Origin: Adiantum capillus-veneris | Lineage: Eukaryota > Streptophyta > Polypodiopsida > Polypodiales > Pteridaceae | DNA length: 64,000 nucleotides | Assembly (NCBI GenBank): GCA_014529385.2 | Contig: CM043968.1 | Location: 6,484,501-6,548,500, forward strand | Direction of reading: 5' to 3' | Part shown: positions 62,457 to 64,000 of the stretch, in pieces | Layout of the letters: every line of letters starts with the position of its first letter | Position numbering within the stretch: the stretch's first letter is position 1 | The notes under the pieces: model-generated | What the model saw: the letters and a program-made list of their open reading frames with translations, nothing else | Told to the model about the DNA's origin: nothing | Databases searched by the model: none | Made by a program: the position numbers and the translations under genes

Positions 62457-63740
62457 TTGGAAAAAGTTGGGATCAAAAGCCCGTTACGGTTCCTGGAAAA
62501 AGAGCTGGATGAGATTGAGAAGCCTAGATCAAATGTAAGACCGGTACCTCTGAACAAAGTAGGAGAGTACTGTGAAGGAGAAGATGGTAATGCCACTTTG
62601 CCGGTCGAGTACAATGGGATTGAAACGAAATCTATACTTGACAGCGGAGCAGGAATTGCCATAGCAACAAAACAAATATGGGAGAAATGGGTTAGGCCCG
62701 CCTTTAGAACAACCAGAATAAAATTACAGTTAGCTGATGGGCATGTGGAAAGACCCATGGGATTGCTAGAAGCGATAGTGGTGTCTTCTTGTGGTATAGA
62801 GTATACGCATACTTTTTCCATAGTTGACTTTGGCAAGAAAAATAACTATGAAATCATCCTTGGAAGACCATTCATGAGGCAACTCAAGATGGTACAAGAT
62901 TGGGGTTATGATTATCTATACTTGAGACGTGCTGAAACCACAACACGTGTAAATATGAGAAATCATAGTTACCAAGATGTAACTAGAACGCTCGTGGAAG
63001 ATTTTGATTCTTCAACACAAAGTGGATCAACAGACCATCCGTGGATGGGCAAAAAGAAAGAAATCTGGATGTGCGGAGCATCGGAGTGTAGTGACTTTGG
63101 GAGAAATGAGAATGCCTTAGAGAGGGTCTTAGAAGATGATGCTTACATAAGAGAACCTTTTCCGGAAGAGGCATTAGAACCGCTAGACTGGACTCAGATA
63201 TTGGCTACTTTGGATGTCTGTGTTAATGAGACCACACCAACAAAATTTTGCGATGAGAATGGGTATGACATAGTCCCCTACTACATGCTAAGGGTTCTGG
63301 GTGAGACAGATGACGAATCTGAGTATGAGTTCGAAACAGGGTTATCAGCTATGGGGATAACACAAAACCAGATACCTAGCCCGAATACTGGTCATATAGA
63401 AATAGGTGCTCTTTGCGATCAGTGTGCGATAACACACTTGATTACAAACTTTCCAACTCGAATGCATAGTACAAAGCAGGAGCCGCAAGTCAACAAAGCA
63501 AAGTTGCAGGAAGAAGGGCTAAGATCCAAAGAAGATGCTTCAGGTCCAGCGCCTACAAACGAGCAATATGAAGACTTGGAATCAATCAAAGAAGAGGTGC
63601 AGCAAGGGACAGGAAGTTCAGACACTATTGGTGACATTTCAACAGCTAAAGTTGAGGAAGAAGAGCCTATGACTCTACAGGAACCAAATGCTGATTTTCT
63701 CTCTCCAAAAGACATATCAGAGGAAATGGTGGTCAAGTAG
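62457..63740 (+). CDS. Protease-bearing ORF of element C
   Basis: A 427-residue frame. Residues about 28-140 are retropepsin-like: VPLNKVGEYCEGEDGNATLP, catalytic ILDSGAGIAIATKQIWEKW, LQLADGHVERPMGL, IILGRPFMRQLK. Residues about 140-285 form the family tail (WMCGASECSDFG, WTQILATLDVCVNETTPTKF, DENGYDIVPYYML). Residues 310-345 hold a degenerate knuckle (CDQCAITHLITNFP). The C-terminal 80 residues are acidic. Ends in a stop at 63,738 with the family's next module just beyond. Confidence 0.9.
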   Translation: MEKVGIKSPLRFLEKELDEIEKPRSNVRPVPLNKVGEYCEGEDGNATLPVEYNGIETKSILDSGAGIAIATKQIWEKWVRPAFRTTRIKLQLADGHVERPMGLLEAIVVSSCGIEYTHTFSIVDFGKKNNYEIILGRPFMRQLKMVQDWGYDYLYLRRAETTTRVNMRNHSYQDVTRTLVEDFDSSTQSGSTDHPWMGKKKEIWMCGASECSDFGRNENALERVLEDDAYIREPFPEEALEPLDWTQILATLDVCVNETTPTKFCDENGYDIVPYYMLRVLGETDDESEYEFETGLSAMGITQNQIPSPNTGHIEIGALCDQCAITHLITNFPTRMHSTKQEPQVNKAKLQEEGLRSKEDASGPAPTNEQYEDLESIKEEVQQGTGSSDTIGDISTAKVEEEEPMTLQEPNADFLSPKDISEEMVVK

Positions 63741-64000
63741 GAGCTAGAACACACAGATGAACTCACAAGTGTGAACAATGAAGAAGAAGATGACAAGGAG
63801 TCCAGACCAAAGATTGCTCAAGTCACTCAAGAGAACACAGGCAATCTAGTACCAAAGAAGATCAACTTTTTGCTAAGTGCACAAGACGGAGTCAAGATGA
63901 ATTTTATGGCAGAAATTGATACAAAGTCCACGACTAATGTCATTTCATATGGCATGTGGTTACTTCTAGGTAAGCCAAATCTTTATGATATTAAGATAAA
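63741..64000 (+). CDS. Second protease-like segment, cut by window end
   Basis: The same frame continues past the stop with an acidic spacer (VNNEEEDDKESRPKI), then KINFLLSAQDGVKMNFMAEI followed by DTKSTTNVISYGMWLLLGKP. EIDTKSTTNVIS resembles a retropepsin active-site loop (D-T-G-S/A-x-x-x-I/V-I/L-S) with Gly replaced by Lys, and the following SYGMWLLLG fits the helix after it. The window ends before the rest can be judged. Confidence 0.45.

Larger units (their letters stand above)
61449..64000 (+). mobile_element. Element C: gag-protease part of a gypsy-like element, cut by the window end
   Basis: Starts abruptly within capsid codons at 61,449 and runs through nucleocapsid and protease into a second protease-like segment at the end of the window. 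Best-preserved member of the A/B/C/F family. No leader or LTR on its 5' side; element E begins 57 bp away on the other strand. Confidence 0.85.

Overview
This 64 kb window looks like repeat-dense intergenic DNA from a large-genome land plant. The evidence is the mix of elements: a Ty3/gypsy chromovirus with an integrase-linked chromodomain, Ty3/gypsy elements whose primer sites match tRNA-Asp, Tnt1-like Ty1/copia elements primed by initiator tRNA-Met, non-autonomous LTR elements, and long CT, GT, CA and GA microsatellites. There are no bacterial operons, rRNA genes or convincing tRNA genes. The sequence alone does not say whether this is a fern, lycophyte, gymnosperm or angiosperm. No intact host gene was found; almost every coding stretch is retrotransposon-derived and broken by stops or frameshifts.

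Layout. 0.8-1.7 kb: a decayed gypsy reverse transcriptase (+). 1.9-7.6 kb: element A (-), a gypsy-like gag-protease element with a tRNA-Asp-type primer site and a piece of LTR. 8.6-9.5 kb: compound CT/GT microsatellites. 9.8-11.6 kb: remnant of a non-autonomous LTR element. 13.5-14.4 kb: gag fragment (-). 14.9-19.3 kb and 28.8-30.3 kb: a broken non-retroviral locus (+), exon-like pieces that end in an FCP1/NIF-type phosphatase-like pseudogene, with arrays of an 18-bp quasi-palindrome at 17.75-19.04 and 30.6-30.9 kb. It is split by a chromovirus (-, 19,318-28,765) whose LTRs, PBS, PPT and near-matching target duplication are all visible. 31.5-35.2 kb: element F (-), a gag-protease fragment split by a complete 2.5 kb non-autonomous LTR element (32,172-34,656) with a perfect GTCTC target duplication. 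35.6-43.4 kb: element B (+), gag and truncated protease followed by coiled-coil ORFs where pol is expected. 43.4-57.8 kb: nested copia block: truncated LTR, copia Y (-), then copia Z (+), whose 5' LTR holds a gag-only LTR element X (-). 57.9-61.4 kb: element E (-), a gypsy pol with RT, RNase H and integrase. 61.45-64.0 kb: element C (+), gag-protease of the same family, running off the window.

A, B, C, F and probably D and E belong to one gypsy-like family: A, B, C and F share gag and protease features, and D and E share pol. A, B, F and X carry no pol of their own and would depend on partners such as the family represented by E.

The most unusual signal is in the untranslated leaders upstream of gag. 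Elements A, B and X each carry three or four copies of a private palindrome, different in each element. The copies are spaced almost exactly regularly (284/284/284 bp in B; about 298/297 bp in A; 180/191 bp in X). In A and B, variant copies show paired compensatory substitutions in the arms, which suggests selection for the inverted-repeat structure.
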